From Mesorhizobium amorphae (GTDB lineage Bacteria > Pseudomonadota > Alphaproteobacteria > Rhizobiales > Rhizobiaceae), in the NCBI RefSeq assembly GCF_014843845.1, contig NZ_JHQS01000131.1, positions 81,315 through 145,314 on the forward strand: 64,000 nucleotides of DNA. The letters run 5' to 3'. The notes beneath the pieces are model-generated. The model worked only from the letters and a program-made list of their open reading frames with translations, had not been told where the DNA came from and searched no databases. This document shows, one piece after another, positions 18,351 through 26,581 of this stretch (position 1 is the stretch's first letter; each line of letters begins with the position of its first letter). The position numbers and the translations under genes were made by a program.

Positions 18351-18956
18351 ATGTCCAAGCCCAAAATCGCTATCGTCGTCGGTTCGACCCGCGCCGCGCG
18401 TTTCGCCGACGTGCCCACCCAGTGGATCGCCAAGATCGCCAAGTCGCATGCCGACATCGACGTCGAAGTCGTCGATCTGCGCGGTTTCCCGCTGCCGTTC
18501 TTCGACGAGGTCGCGTCCTCCGCCTGGGCGCCGTCGCAGAACGAAGTTGCGCAGCGCTGGCAGAAGAAGGTCGCCGAGTTCGACGGCTTCATCTTCACCG
18601 CCGCCGAATACAATCACGGCCCAACGGCCGTGCTGAAGAACGCCATCGATTACGCCGCCAATGAGTGGAACAAGAAGCCCGCCGGCTTCGTCGGCTATGG
18701 CAGCGTCGGCGGCGCGCGCGCCGTCGAGCAGCTGCGCCTGCATGCGGTCGAACTGCAGATGGCGCCGGTCAAGTCGGCGGTTCACATCGCCTGGGGCGAT
18801 TTCCTCGCCGTCCGTCAAGGTGAGAAGAAGCTCGAGGAGCTGGAACACCTGAACCAGGCCGCCACCGCGCTCGTCAACGACGTCGCCTGGTGGGCCAAGG
18901 TCCTGAAGGCAGCGCGCAACGCCGATGCGATCGACCAGGAAGCCAAGGCGGCCTGA
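18351..18956 (+). CDS. NADPH-dependent FMN reductase family oxidoreductase
   Basis: 201 residues from ATG 18351. Flavodoxin-like fold with the phosphate-binding VGSTRAARFA (about 8-17), the FMN isoalloxazine contact TAAEYNHGPTAVLKNAID (about 81-98) and VGYGSVGGARAVEQLR further on. Members reduce quinones, azo dyes, chromate or nitro compounds with NAD(P)H. It faces an HxlR regulator across a palindromic operator and is followed by a strong terminator at 18988, so it is a single-gene unit induced by an electrophile-type signal, by inference. Confidence 0.92.
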   Translation: MSKPKIAIVVGSTRAARFADVPTQWIAKIAKSHADIDVEVVDLRGFPLPFFDEVASSAWAPSQNEVAQRWQKKVAEFDGFIFTAAEYNHGPTAVLKNAIDYAANEWNKKPAGFVGYGSVGGARAVEQLRLHAVELQMAPVKSAVHIAWGDFLAVRQGEKKLEELEHLNQAATALVNDVAWWAKVLKAARNADAIDQEAKAA

Positions 18957-18987
18957 TCGCCTTTCGAACTGTCCTCCCAAGGATATG

Positions 18988-19011
18988 GGGCGGCGCTTGC
19001 GCCGCCCTTTT
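18988..19011 (+). terminator. Intrinsic terminator of the FMN reductase gene
   Basis: GGGCGGCGC (18988-18996) and GCGCCGCCC (18999-19007) pair around a very short loop and are followed by TTTT. It lies 31 bases past the stop and abuts the end of the convergent HxlR gene. Confidence 0.8.
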
Positions 19012-19412
19012 CAATTTCCGGAAGCTGCTGGCGTTTGCTGCGCCTGCCGGGGCCTGATGATGCAGTCGGCCAGGCGATCCTGTTCGTCCAGCTCGTCGGC
19101 ATGGTGCTGTCCCCATTCGCAGAGCGCCAAAAGGATGGGCTCGAGGCTGAGGCCAAGCGGCGTCGCGGAATATTCGACGCGCGAGGGGATTTCGGCGAAG
19201 ATTTCACGGCTGACGAGGCCGTGCTCTTCCATTTCGCGCAACTGCTGGATCAGCACCTTCTGAGTGATAGTGGGCACTTGCGATTTCAGCGCCGACAGCC
19301 GCCTAGGTCCATCGAAGAGGTGATAGAGGATCACAGCTTTCCAGCGGCCCGAGATTACTTTCAGGGCGCGTTCCGCCGGCAGCATCGGCAGTCTCTTGAT
19401 CGGTCCGGTCAT
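19011..19412 (-). CDS. Second HxlR-family transcriptional regulator
   Basis: 133 residues from the ATG at 19412, which follows GGAAGGTGA. The HxlR core reads ISGRWKAVILYHLFDGPRRLSAL, then TITQKVLIQQLREMEEHGLV and the wing EIPSRVEYSATPLG. The C-terminal tail is charged and ends in a short disordered piece. Divergent from a quinone-oxidoreductase-like gene at 19505, which it probably controls. It is a paralogue of the regulator at 17889 but differs clearly in sequence, so the two pairs likely answer different signals. Confidence 0.9.
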   Translation of the reverse strand: MTGPIKRLPMLPAERALKVISGRWKAVILYHLFDGPRRLSALKSQVPTITQKVLIQQLREMEEHGLVSREIFAEIPSRVEYSATPLGLSLEPILLALCEWGQHHADELDEQDRLADCIIRPRQAQQTPAASGN

Positions 19413-19470
19413 GGTCACCTTCCGGTCAGCAGGGGAGAAATGAGTGTGTAGTCCCGGCTCCGCAGATAGT

Positions 19471-19492
19471 GGCAAACAGCAGCCGTTGCCAT
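19471..19492. promoter_or_regulatory. Inverted repeat between the second HxlR gene and the oxidoreductase
   Basis: TGGCAA and TTGCCA are 6-bp arms 10 bases apart, just upstream of the ATG at 19505. It could be the regulator's site or a chance repeat; it overlaps the likely ribosome-binding region of the oxidoreductase. Confidence 0.3.
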
Positions 19493-19504
19493 AGCGAGGT
19501 TGCC

Positions 19505-20485
19505 ATGAGAGCCATTCAACTCACCCGTTTCGGCGGTCCCGACGTTCTTGATGTCGTCGACATGCCAAAGCCCGAGCCGCAAGGCGGCGAGGTGCTGGTC
19601 CGCGTCCATGCGGCCGGCGTGAATTTCTTCGAGGCGCTGATGCGCGCCGATCGCTACGCGGTGACGCCGCAATTGCCCATGATCCTCGGCGTCGAGGCTG
19701 CCGGGGTTGTAGAGACCATCGGGCAAGGGGTCGATGCAAAGCTGCTTGGCGCACGCGTCGCGGCACCGCTCTTTGCCTCAAGCCACCCCTTCGGTGGCTA
19801 CGCCGACTATGTGACGATCGATGCGGGCCTGGCGGTGCCTTTGCCTGAAACGCTCTCTTTCGGGGATGCGGCGGCGTTGATGGTGCAGGGGCTGACAGCC
19901 CTGCATCTGTTGCGCCAAAGCCCGCCGGCCGGCAAATCGGCGCTGGTCACTGCGGCCGCCGGCGGTGTTGGGTCGCTGCTCGTCCAGCTTGCCAAACGAA
20001 GCGGTGCCAGCACTGTGATCGCAGCCGCCGGCAGCAAGGCCAAGCTCGATCTGGCAGTGTCGCTCGGCGCCGATGTTTCGGTCGATTACAGCAGGGCGGA
20101 TTGGGCCGCCGCGGTGCGGGAGGCGACAGGCGGCGCCGGCGTCGACATCGTCTACGACACCGTCGGCGGCTCGCTAACGGCGGCAGCGCTCGCCGCACTC
20201 GCGCCCTGTGGCGAGCTGGTGTTTGCCGCGCTCGGCAGATACGCACTGGGCACTGCCGAGCTGGAAGCGATGATCGGCCGCAACCAGTCGCTCAGGGGGT
20301 TCGCGTTGCAGCCGCTGCTTTCGCCCGCGGGGCTGCGAGAGAACCTGTCGGACCTTTTCCAGCTTGCCGCCGGCGGGCAGCTTGTCGTGACGACAGGCGC
20401 ACGCTTCCCGCTCGACCAGGTCGGCGAGGCGCATCGCCTGCTCGATGATCGGCGCTCGACCGGCAAGGTCGTGCTAATGCTATGA
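19505..20485 (+). CDS. Zinc-independent quinone oxidoreductase (MDR superfamily)
   Basis: 326 residues from ATG 19505. The N-terminal GroES-like domain (MRAIQLTRFGGPDVLDVVD) is followed by the nucleotide-binding domain with AAAGGVGSLLVQLAKRSGA (about 150-168) and YDTVGG. No catalytic zinc cysteines are present, which fits NADPH quinone oxidoreductases (QOR, QorA-like). It reduces quinones or enones in the cytoplasm. Divergent from an HxlR regulator, forming the second regulator/reductase pair in 2.6 kb. Confidence 0.92.
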   Translation: MRAIQLTRFGGPDVLDVVDMPKPEPQGGEVLVRVHAAGVNFFEALMRADRYAVTPQLPMILGVEAAGVVETIGQGVDAKLLGARVAAPLFASSHPFGGYADYVTIDAGLAVPLPETLSFGDAAALMVQGLTALHLLRQSPPAGKSALVTAAAGGVGSLLVQLAKRSGASTVIAAAGSKAKLDLAVSLGADVSVDYSRADWAAAVREATGGAGVDIVYDTVGGSLTAAALAALAPCGELVFAALGRYALGTAELEAMIGRNQSLRGFALQPLLSPAGLRENLSDLFQLAAGGQLVVTTGARFPLDQVGEAHRLLDDRRSTGKVVLML

Positions 20486-20498
20486 GTCTAAAGGTTCT

Positions 20499-21800
20499 TC
20501 ATAACCAACCGCCCGAAAAGCCGGCACGGCGCAGCCCCGCGGCGATGGCCGGCACGCGGCGCATCAGTCGCCACAGGAAGTCCGATCGGTAGTTCTCGAT
20601 CATCAGGGCGATCGGTCCCTGATTGATGCCGACATGGTCCGGCGATACCCAACCGCAGGAGCGGCCGTCGGCGGCGGCGATTGTCGGATTGAAGCTTGCT
20701 GTGAAGCCGTAAGGGTTGCCCTCGTGCAGGTCGATCTCGTGGAAATGGCGCAGCGCCGGCAGGACGATCTCCGGCGCAAAGGGCAATGAGGTGATCGCCG
20801 CCCATGGCGACAGCGTGCCGTCATCCGGACCGAAAGGCGCGCCGCGCGCCAGATAGCTGTAGAAGCGGCGGCCAACAACCGTTTTCTGACGTTTTGTCGG
20901 GCCCGGGCCGTCGCTCGCGGTGATGCCCCAGCAAGTCTCGCCATAACCACTGAAACCCTTCGGATTGCGGATGGCGTAGTCGCGCTGCAGATGGGTCGCC
21001 TGGCGGCTGTTCTCGAAATAGTCGCTGCCGTGATTGCGCATGAAAGCATCGCGGATGCCGCGAAAGTCGATCCAGACATGCGAGAACTGGTGGACAAACA
21101 GAGGACCGGCATAAACCAATTCCCGGCCATAGATCGTCTTCCATTTGTAGGTGGACAGCCAGGCCGCATAACTCTCGGGCGGCAGCGGATAGGTCGGCGA
21201 GCCGAGGCCCAGCACATAAAGGATCACCGCCTCGTCGTAGCCTTGCCAGCGGTAGCGCAGGAAGCCTTTTTCGGGCCGCCAGCCATGGGTGACGGTGGCG
21301 CCGCCGTTCTGCGCCCAGCGCCAGTCGGCGCGGCGGTAGAGCGCATCGGCGAGCCGACGGATTTCCAGTTCGGCTTCGTCGTCCCCGTCAAAATAAGCGC
21401 CGGCTGCCAGCATGCCGGCCAGCAGGAGCGCCGTGTCGACCGTGGACAGCTCACACTTCCAGACGCGGCGGCCGGTCTTCATGTCGAGGAAATGATAGTA
21501 GAAGCCGTTGTAGCCGGTGGCGTCGGGCTCCGGCCCGTGCGGCGCGTTCCAGAAGAAGCGAAGCGTGGCGAGCGTTCGTGCAACGGCGGCGGCGCGCGTC
21601 ATGAAACCGCGCTCGACACCGACGGGATAGGCCGACAAAGCGAGCCCGACGGCGGCTATGCTGGCGGGCGATCCTGGCGTGTTGCGGTCGGCGACCAGGC
21701 CATTGGCCGGGTTGGCCTCGTTGAGGAAATAGTCGAAGGACAGGCGCTGGGTGTTCGAGAGAAGCTCATCGTTCAGCTTGTGTTCGCTCGATGCATCCAT
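20499..21800 (-). CDS. Glucoamylase-fold protein (PF10091 type), possible beta-1,2-glucan hydrolase
   Basis: 433 residues from the ATG at 21800 (MDASSEHKLNDEL). The (alpha/alpha)6-barrel 'glycoamylase' pattern is seen: RLSFDYFLNEANPANGLVAD at the N-terminus, ASIAAVGLALSAYP, a STVDTALLLAG segment, HGWRPEKGFLRYRW, FVHQFSHVWIDFRG with likely catalytic acid residues, and the C-terminal GINQGPIALMIENYRS. The same domain is the C-terminal part of cyclic beta-1,2-glucan synthases, and family members hydrolyse beta-1,2-glucans. No signal peptide is seen, so it may act in the cytoplasm. Not part of an obvious operon. Confidence 0.85.
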   Translation of the reverse strand: MDASSEHKLNDELLSNTQRLSFDYFLNEANPANGLVADRNTPGSPASIAAVGLALSAYPVGVERGFMTRAAAVARTLATLRFFWNAPHGPEPDATGYNGFYYHFLDMKTGRRVWKCELSTVDTALLLAGMLAAGAYFDGDDEAELEIRRLADALYRRADWRWAQNGGATVTHGWRPEKGFLRYRWQGYDEAVILYVLGLGSPTYPLPPESYAAWLSTYKWKTIYGRELVYAGPLFVHQFSHVWIDFRGIRDAFMRNHGSDYFENSRQATHLQRDYAIRNPKGFSGYGETCWGITASDGPGPTKRQKTVVGRRFYSYLARGAPFGPDDGTLSPWAAITSLPFAPEIVLPALRHFHEIDLHEGNPYGFTASFNPTIAAADGRSCGWVSPDHVGINQGPIALMIENYRSDFLWRLMRRVPAIAAGLRRAGFSGGWL

Positions 21801-21855
21801 GGCTGCCGATATAGAGGCTTTCGCTGTGCTTCGCAAAAAGCCGACATTGCGAAAG

Positions 21856-23166
21856 TCAGCGCACCACTTCGCGGTGGCCGCTCGCCAGCCGCGTGGCGAT
21901 GAGCTTGTCGATGCGGCGGCCGTCGAGGTCGACCACCTCGAAGCGCCAGCCTTGCGCGTCGACGCATTCGCCGGTCGCCGGCAAATGGTGCATGTGTGAC
22001 AGGACATAGCCGGCGACGGTCTCGTAGTCGCGGTTTTCCGGCAGGTCGATGCCCAGAATGTCCGCCATCTCGTCGGCCTGCATGTAGCCGGCGAGCAGCC
22101 ATGAGCCGTCCTCGCGCTTGACGGCGTTTTCCTCTTCGCCGGCGTCGAGGTCAGCGCGGAAGACGCCGGTGATTGCTTCCAGGATGTCGGCCGGGGTGAC
22201 GATGCCTTCGAAATGGCCGTACTCGTCATGGACCAGGGCCATCGGCACATCCGATTCCTTCAGCTTCGACAGCACGTCGAGTGCATCGGCCTGGTCATGC
22301 ACGATGGGGGCGGCGCGCACATGGCGGCGCGGCTCCAGCGCCCTGCCGCCGAGGATCGCCGCCAGCACGTCGCGGGTCTGGACGACGCCGATCATGGCGT
22401 CGACGCCGCCGTCGCCGGCTGGCAGGCGCGAATGCTGGGTCTCCGTCAAGAGCTTGCGTATGGTGGTCTCGTCGGACTGCAGATTGATCCAGTCGACCTC
22501 GGTGCGCGGCGTCATCACCGCGCGCACGGCGCGGTCGCCGAGCCGCATGACGCCGGCGATCATGCGCCGCTCGTCGGATTCGATGGTGCCGTGGTGCTCG
22601 GCCTCGGCGACCAGCATCTTGATCTCCTCGTCGGTGACCTTCTCGTCGCTCTGGCCGCGCTGGCCAAGCAGCCACAATATGGCGCGACCGGAAAAGTCGA
22701 GCAGGAAGACCAGCGGTGCCGAGACGGTGGCGAGGATGGTCATCGCCGGCGCGACCCTCGCGGCAACCCTTTCAGGGTCGCGGAGCGCGATCTGCTTGGG
22801 CACCAGCTCGCCGACGATCAACGAGCCATAGGTAATCAAGGCGACGACAATGCCGACGCCGAGCGGGTCAGCGGCGCTTTCACGAATACCGGTCGATGCG
22901 AGGAACTGCGCCAGCCGCGCGCCGAGCGTGGCGCCGGAGAAGGCGCCGGAGAGCACGCCGACCAGGGTGATGCCGATCTGCACCGAGGACAGGAATTTGC
23001 CAGGATTGGCGCCAAGCGCCAGCGCGCGGCCGGCACCCTTGACGTTGCGGTCGATCATCGTCTTGAGGCGGGCCGGCCGTGACGAGACGATGGCAAGTTC
23101 CGACATCGACAGAAGGCCGTTCACGCAGATGAGGACGACCACGGTGGCGATTTCGACGTAAAGCAT
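21856..23166 (-). CDS. CorC/HlyC-type membrane protein with CNNM (DUF21), CBS and CorC_HlyC domains
   Basis: 436 residues. The first ~190 residues form the DUF21/CNNM membrane domain, starting MLYVEIATVVVLICVNGLLS, with SELAIVSSRPARLKTMI and four hydrophobic segments. Two CBS domains follow (VMTPRTEVDWI and HDEYGHFEGIVTPADILEAI) and a CorC_HlyC domain (about 345-430, SWLLAGYMQADEMADILGID). The family is implicated in magnesium or cobalt efflux; 'haemolysin' naming is historical. It lies 55 bp upstream of the glucoamylase-fold gene on the same strand, so read-through is possible. Confidence 0.92.
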   Translation of the reverse strand: MLYVEIATVVVLICVNGLLSMSELAIVSSRPARLKTMIDRNVKGAGRALALGANPGKFLSSVQIGITLVGVLSGAFSGATLGARLAQFLASTGIRESAADPLGVGIVVALITYGSLIVGELVPKQIALRDPERVAARVAPAMTILATVSAPLVFLLDFSGRAILWLLGQRGQSDEKVTDEEIKMLVAEAEHHGTIESDERRMIAGVMRLGDRAVRAVMTPRTEVDWINLQSDETTIRKLLTETQHSRLPAGDGGVDAMIGVVQTRDVLAAILGGRALEPRRHVRAAPIVHDQADALDVLSKLKESDVPMALVHDEYGHFEGIVTPADILEAITGVFRADLDAGEEENAVKREDGSWLLAGYMQADEMADILGIDLPENRDYETVAGYVLSHMHHLPATGECVDAQGWRFEVVDLDGRRIDKLIATRLASGHREVVR

Positions 23167-23267
23167 GCGCGGTCAATAGCATTGCGGCGAGGTCTTCGAA
23201 AATAGTCAGCCATGATTTTTAGAAGATTACGCTCACGACCATTTCAATCCGAACCCGGACTATGATC

Positions 23268-23975
23268 TCAAGGCAATTGCCTGAGCATGCCAATCACTGC
23301 CTTGCCGTCGGTAAAATAGGGATCGCCGCCGCCATTGCGCCCGGTCTTCGTCGCGCCGATGCCTGGTATGTCGCTGGTCGAGATCAGCATGCGAGCGGCG
23401 CGGAGGTCGCCGATCAGGAAGTTACGCTCGGCATCGATGTCGGGACCGATATGGTGGGTGATGGCGCCGGTGTCGTGACTGAGGCCGACGCCACGGTCGA
23501 AACTGGCGGATCCGAGCCAGAGCGGCCGCCCATCGTCACCGCGGGCGTCGGCCTGCCAGAAGCGGACGTGGTGACGCCGGTCGGCGCTGTCGCCGACCGA
23601 CTTTTCAAAGGCCAGATCCTGGGCGCGGCCTTCGAACAGCAACCGGCTGACCGGAGCGTCAGGGTAGGGGCGGCCGAACAGCACGCTTTCGCCGATCTCG
23701 ATCGCCGTCTTCAGCGTGACGGCGTCTGCCGTATCCCAGCCGGCGACGGCGAAGGCGTGGACGACCTCCTTTTCGGTGCCGACAAGGCCGACATTGATCG
23801 GGTCGCCCGGGATGCCTTGCGGCGTGTGCGTGATCATCTCGAAGCGCTGCGTGCGGAAGCCGCGGTCCCGCCACGTCCAGAATTCGGGCGCCGCGAAATA
23901 GGCGAGCGCCAGATAGAAGGCGCAGAACGCCGCCAGCCAGATTGCGGCGCGTCGTCGAAGGGTGCGTTGGCTCAT
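23268..23975 (-). CDS. LssY C-terminal domain protein
   Basis: 235 residues with one N-terminal membrane segment (AAIWLAAFCAFYLALAYFAA, about 9-28) and a periplasmic LssY_C-type domain: GDPINVGLVGTEKEV, AVAGWDTADAVTLKTAIEIG, the RPYPDAPVSRLLFEGRAQDL block and HHVRFWQADARG. In other proteins this domain is fused to PAP2 phosphatases or DedA-like domains; here it stands alone behind a membrane anchor. Function is not established. Confidence 0.8.
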   Translation of the reverse strand: MSQRTLRRRAAIWLAAFCAFYLALAYFAAPEFWTWRDRGFRTQRFEMITHTPQGIPGDPINVGLVGTEKEVVHAFAVAGWDTADAVTLKTAIEIGESVLFGRPYPDAPVSRLLFEGRAQDLAFEKSVGDSADRRHHVRFWQADARGDDGRPLWLGSASFDRGVGLSHDTGAITHHIGPDIDAERNFLIGDLRAARMLISTSDIPGIGATKTGRNGGGDPYFTDGKAVIGMLRQLP

Positions 23976-24049
23976 CCGATACCGCCGAACATGTACGGCA
24001 TCATTCTATGCGGCGTTGCCAGCCTTGGGCAGAGGTCATCCGTCTGGGC

Positions 24050-24874
24050 TCAGCGGCAGGCGCGGTAGCCGCTCTTACGGTTCTTGATGTCGAAATGGAA
24101 ATGGTTGCGGTGGTCGTAATTGTAGCCGGGACCGAGCACGGTGGTGAAATACTGGCAGCCGTCGGCGCGCACGGTGTTGAGGAAGCCGCGGGTGCGGAAG
24201 GCGAACAGGCCGGGCTTGCGCACGTCGATGTCGTCGCCATTGTTGAGCTCGATGCTCATCACGTCGAGCGCATTGCCCTTGCCGTGCTCGGACAACACAC
24301 CTTCGCCGGCGATGTTGCGGCAGGAATAGCTGGAGCCCTGGTGGATGGTCTTGACGCCGGAGAAATAGCGCCAGCGGGCGGACGGCACGAGTTCGTTCTT
24401 CGTCCAGCCGGCGAAGGTGGCGGCCATGTCGCAGGTCAGCGTCGCGGCGGGTTTCATCTGGATGCTGCCGATGGCCGAGACCTTGACCGGATAGTCGATG
24501 CCGCATTGTCCTTCATGGATCGGCGCCAGATCGGTGTAAGCGACGCGGAGGCGCTTCAGCTCGCTGCGACAGTCGATCTCGCTGGCCGGCATTTGTTCAA
24601 GCGGCGACATCGGCTCGTCCATGCGCGGATAGGCGGCTGTCATATAGGGGTTGGAGGGAACGAGGCGCTGCATGCCCTGGTATTCCGGGACGGCGGCGGG
24701 CACCGCGGCGGTCTGGCTTCCGACATCGACGGCGGGCTGGAGCGAGAAGACATCTCCGGTGGTGCAGGCCGACACCGCCGCAATCGCAAGCACTGTCGCC
24801 AGCCGCCCGACGGCGATGCGCGCATGTTTCTTGTACCGTGCCATGGCAAACATGGCGCCAGATCTTCCGGCCAT
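24050..24874 (-). CDS. Extensin-like C-terminal domain lipoprotein
   Basis: Predicted start at 24874 (MAGRSGAMFAMARY, 274 residues) or at 24844 (MARYKKHARI, 264 residues). A hydrophobic segment ends in AVSAC, a likely lipobox, so the protein is probably an outer- or inner-membrane lipoprotein. The C-terminal extensin-like domain has GIDYPVKVSAIGSIQMKPAA, CDMAATFAGWTKNELVP, the SEHGKGNALDVMS motif and a final NHFHFDIK. The SEH..GNALD and HFHFD motifs match the zinc sites of the LAS/M15 peptidase fold, so cell-wall peptide cleavage is a fair inference. A paralogue follows at 24997. Confidence 0.85.
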   Translation of the reverse strand: MAGRSGAMFAMARYKKHARIAVGRLATVLAIAAVSACTTGDVFSLQPAVDVGSQTAAVPAAVPEYQGMQRLVPSNPYMTAAYPRMDEPMSPLEQMPASEIDCRSELKRLRVAYTDLAPIHEGQCGIDYPVKVSAIGSIQMKPAATLTCDMAATFAGWTKNELVPSARWRYFSGVKTIHQGSSYSCRNIAGEGVLSEHGKGNALDVMSIELNNGDDIDVRKPGLFAFRTRGFLNTVRADGCQYFTTVLGPGYNYDHRNHFHFDIKNRKSGYRACR

Positions 24875-24996
24875 TGAAAGGCATCCCTGTCCCGGATGGC
24901 ACAAGTCTAGTCGCCAAGAGTAAAGGAAAAATCAGCGCCGGCGTTCACGGCTGCGGCCAAATTGCGGCGCGCCGCTCTCTACACCACGCCTTTCGC

Positions 24997-25899
24997 TCAC
25001 TGGCAGAAAGTGCCGCCGTGGCGACGCGGCTCAAGGTCGAAGTGGAAGTGCAGCGAATGGTCGGCGTCGCTGCCCGGGCCAAGCACGGTCTTGAACGGCC
25101 CGCAGGCTGCCTTGCGCACCGCGTTCAGGAATTTCGCGTCCTTTTCGGGCGGCGTCGGGCCGACCTCGATCTTCTTGCCGTCCGAGAGCGTGAAGGTTGC
25201 AATGTCGAGCGCGTTGCCGAAGGCGTGCTCCGACAGCTTTCCACCGTTATGGCGCGGCCGGCATACGAAGGCGGAGGCCTGGCCGATCGACTTCAGGTCG
25301 GCGCTGAATTCGGCTTTCGCCACGGGCTGGACGACATCGGCGACAAAGCGTGCCGACGCCTCGGCCATGGCGCAATTCAGCTCGGTGGCAGGGGTGATCG
25401 CGATGGATTTTCCGAGTGTCTTCAACGTGATCGGGTAGGGGATCGAGCAGCCGATCTCTTGATCGTGCTCGGCCTTGTGTTCCTCGAAGTCGACGCCCAG
25501 CGATTTCAGCCGTCGCCGGCAGGCCAGTTCTTCCTCGGGCATTTCACCGGCGGGAATTGAGGCCGATCGCGGATCGGGAAGGGTCTTTTTCTCCTCCGGC
25601 GGTTTCTCCGGCAGGCCCGGCGCGCTAGCCGGCGGCTCTGCCTGCGTCGGCTTTTCGGCAGGCATGGGTGCCGTTGCCGGCGGTTCGGACGGGCCGGACG
25701 GCGCGTTGGTCGGGCGCGGCTCGGGAACCGGAACGTCCGCCGGCTCGGGTTCCGGCGTTGGTCCCGGTTGATTGAGCTCGGGCACAGGCGCGGATTCAGG
25801 AAGTTTCGGAGCCTTGGCGAGCACTGGCCCCGCCAACAGCATCGCCGCCGCCAAAGGCAGCGCCAATCTGTAAAATCCGGGGAAGGTCAGCACCGCCAT
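24997..25899 (-). CDS. Extensin-like C-terminal domain protein with proline-rich linker
   Basis: 300 residues from the ATG at 25899. A signal peptide (FYRLALPLAAAMLLAGPVLA) precedes about 90 residues very rich in Pro, Glu and Ala, a likely periplasmic spacer. The extensin-like domain carries GCSIPYPITLKTLG, ELNCAMAEASARFVADVV, KLSEHAFGNALDIATF and HFHFDLEP, the same putative zinc motifs as its neighbour at 24050. The two genes are tandem, 120 bp apart, and align along the whole C-terminal domain, indicating an old duplication. One has a lipoprotein signal, the other a Pro-rich linker, so they may act at different depths in the periplasm. Confidence 0.85.
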   Translation of the reverse strand: MAVLTFPGFYRLALPLAAAMLLAGPVLAKAPKLPESAPVPELNQPGPTPEPEPADVPVPEPRPTNAPSGPSEPPATAPMPAEKPTQAEPPASAPGLPEKPPEEKKTLPDPRSASIPAGEMPEEELACRRRLKSLGVDFEEHKAEHDQEIGCSIPYPITLKTLGKSIAITPATELNCAMAEASARFVADVVQPVAKAEFSADLKSIGQASAFVCRPRHNGGKLSEHAFGNALDIATFTLSDGKKIEVGPTPPEKDAKFLNAVRKAACGPFKTVLGPGSDADHSLHFHFDLEPRRHGGTFCQ

Positions 25900-25975
25900 C
25901 GCCCCCAAACGGCGGGGCCGTGCGGAAGTTGCCTCGGAAAGCGCATTCGGCCGATCACGATCGGTAACCGCAATG

Positions 25976-26416
25976 TCACGCGCCGATCACTTCCAGTCCT
26001 TCTTCCAGCCAATCGGCGAGCTGCGGCATGCCGAGCAGATATTTCGCCGTGCGCTTGTTGGCACGCTCGCGCGCGGCCGCCAGCGCGTCGGCCCATTCCG
26101 ATGCGTCGTAGTCGCCCCGGCCGACCCAGGCCAGCGCGACCAGTTCGGCCGCCTCGTCGACATTGAGGTCGTTGATCAGTTCGCGAAATTCCTCCTCGGT
26201 CAGGTTTTCCGAACTTTCCTCGGCGAGACCGTCATGGTGATGGTTGTCGTGCGACTGGCCGTCGAGTTCGATCTCATGCTCGGCACCGTCGGCATAGTCT
26301 TCGTTGACGGCAGCGCTCAGCGCCTTCGCCTTGAGTATGAACAGGCGCACGGTGTCCGGGCCGATCGAAAGCTCCCATTCCCTTTCGAGGCGCTGCTGCA
26401 CGGGCCTTCTCCGCAT
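25976..26416 (-). CDS. DUF3775 family protein
   Basis: 146 residues from the ATG at 26416. The N-terminus WELSIGPDTVRLFILKAKAL and the C-terminus LNVDEAAELVALAWVGRGDY followed by EWADALAAARERANKRTAKYL match DUF3775; a His/Asp-rich linker (HDNHHHDGLAEES) lies between. No catalytic motif is known for this family, which is widespread in alphaproteobacteria. The last residues (GMPQLADWLEEGLEVIG) are the family's usual end. Cytoplasmic. Confidence 0.85.
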   Translation of the reverse strand: MRRRPVQQRLEREWELSIGPDTVRLFILKAKALSAAVNEDYADGAEHEIELDGQSHDNHHHDGLAEESSENLTEEEFRELINDLNVDEAAELVALAWVGRGDYDASEWADALAAARERANKRTAKYLLGMPQLADWLEEGLEVIGA

Positions 26417-26581
26417 GCTCCATTGGCCGTTTGCCGGATGATAGCGGATTTACAGCATTCGTCACGTCATCTTCGGTATGCGGGCGTCAAACTGCAAATG
26501 TTGGCGGCCGCTGTTTCTTTCCGGGATGAAACGACGAGGCACCTGCGTTAGTATCGCATTGTCATTCTCAAGGAGGCTTCG

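Noticed and set aside
21801..22250. N-terminal extension of the glucoamylase-fold protein
   Set aside because: It overlaps the CorC-type gene in another frame and matches nothing; the domain begins right after the ATG at 21800.
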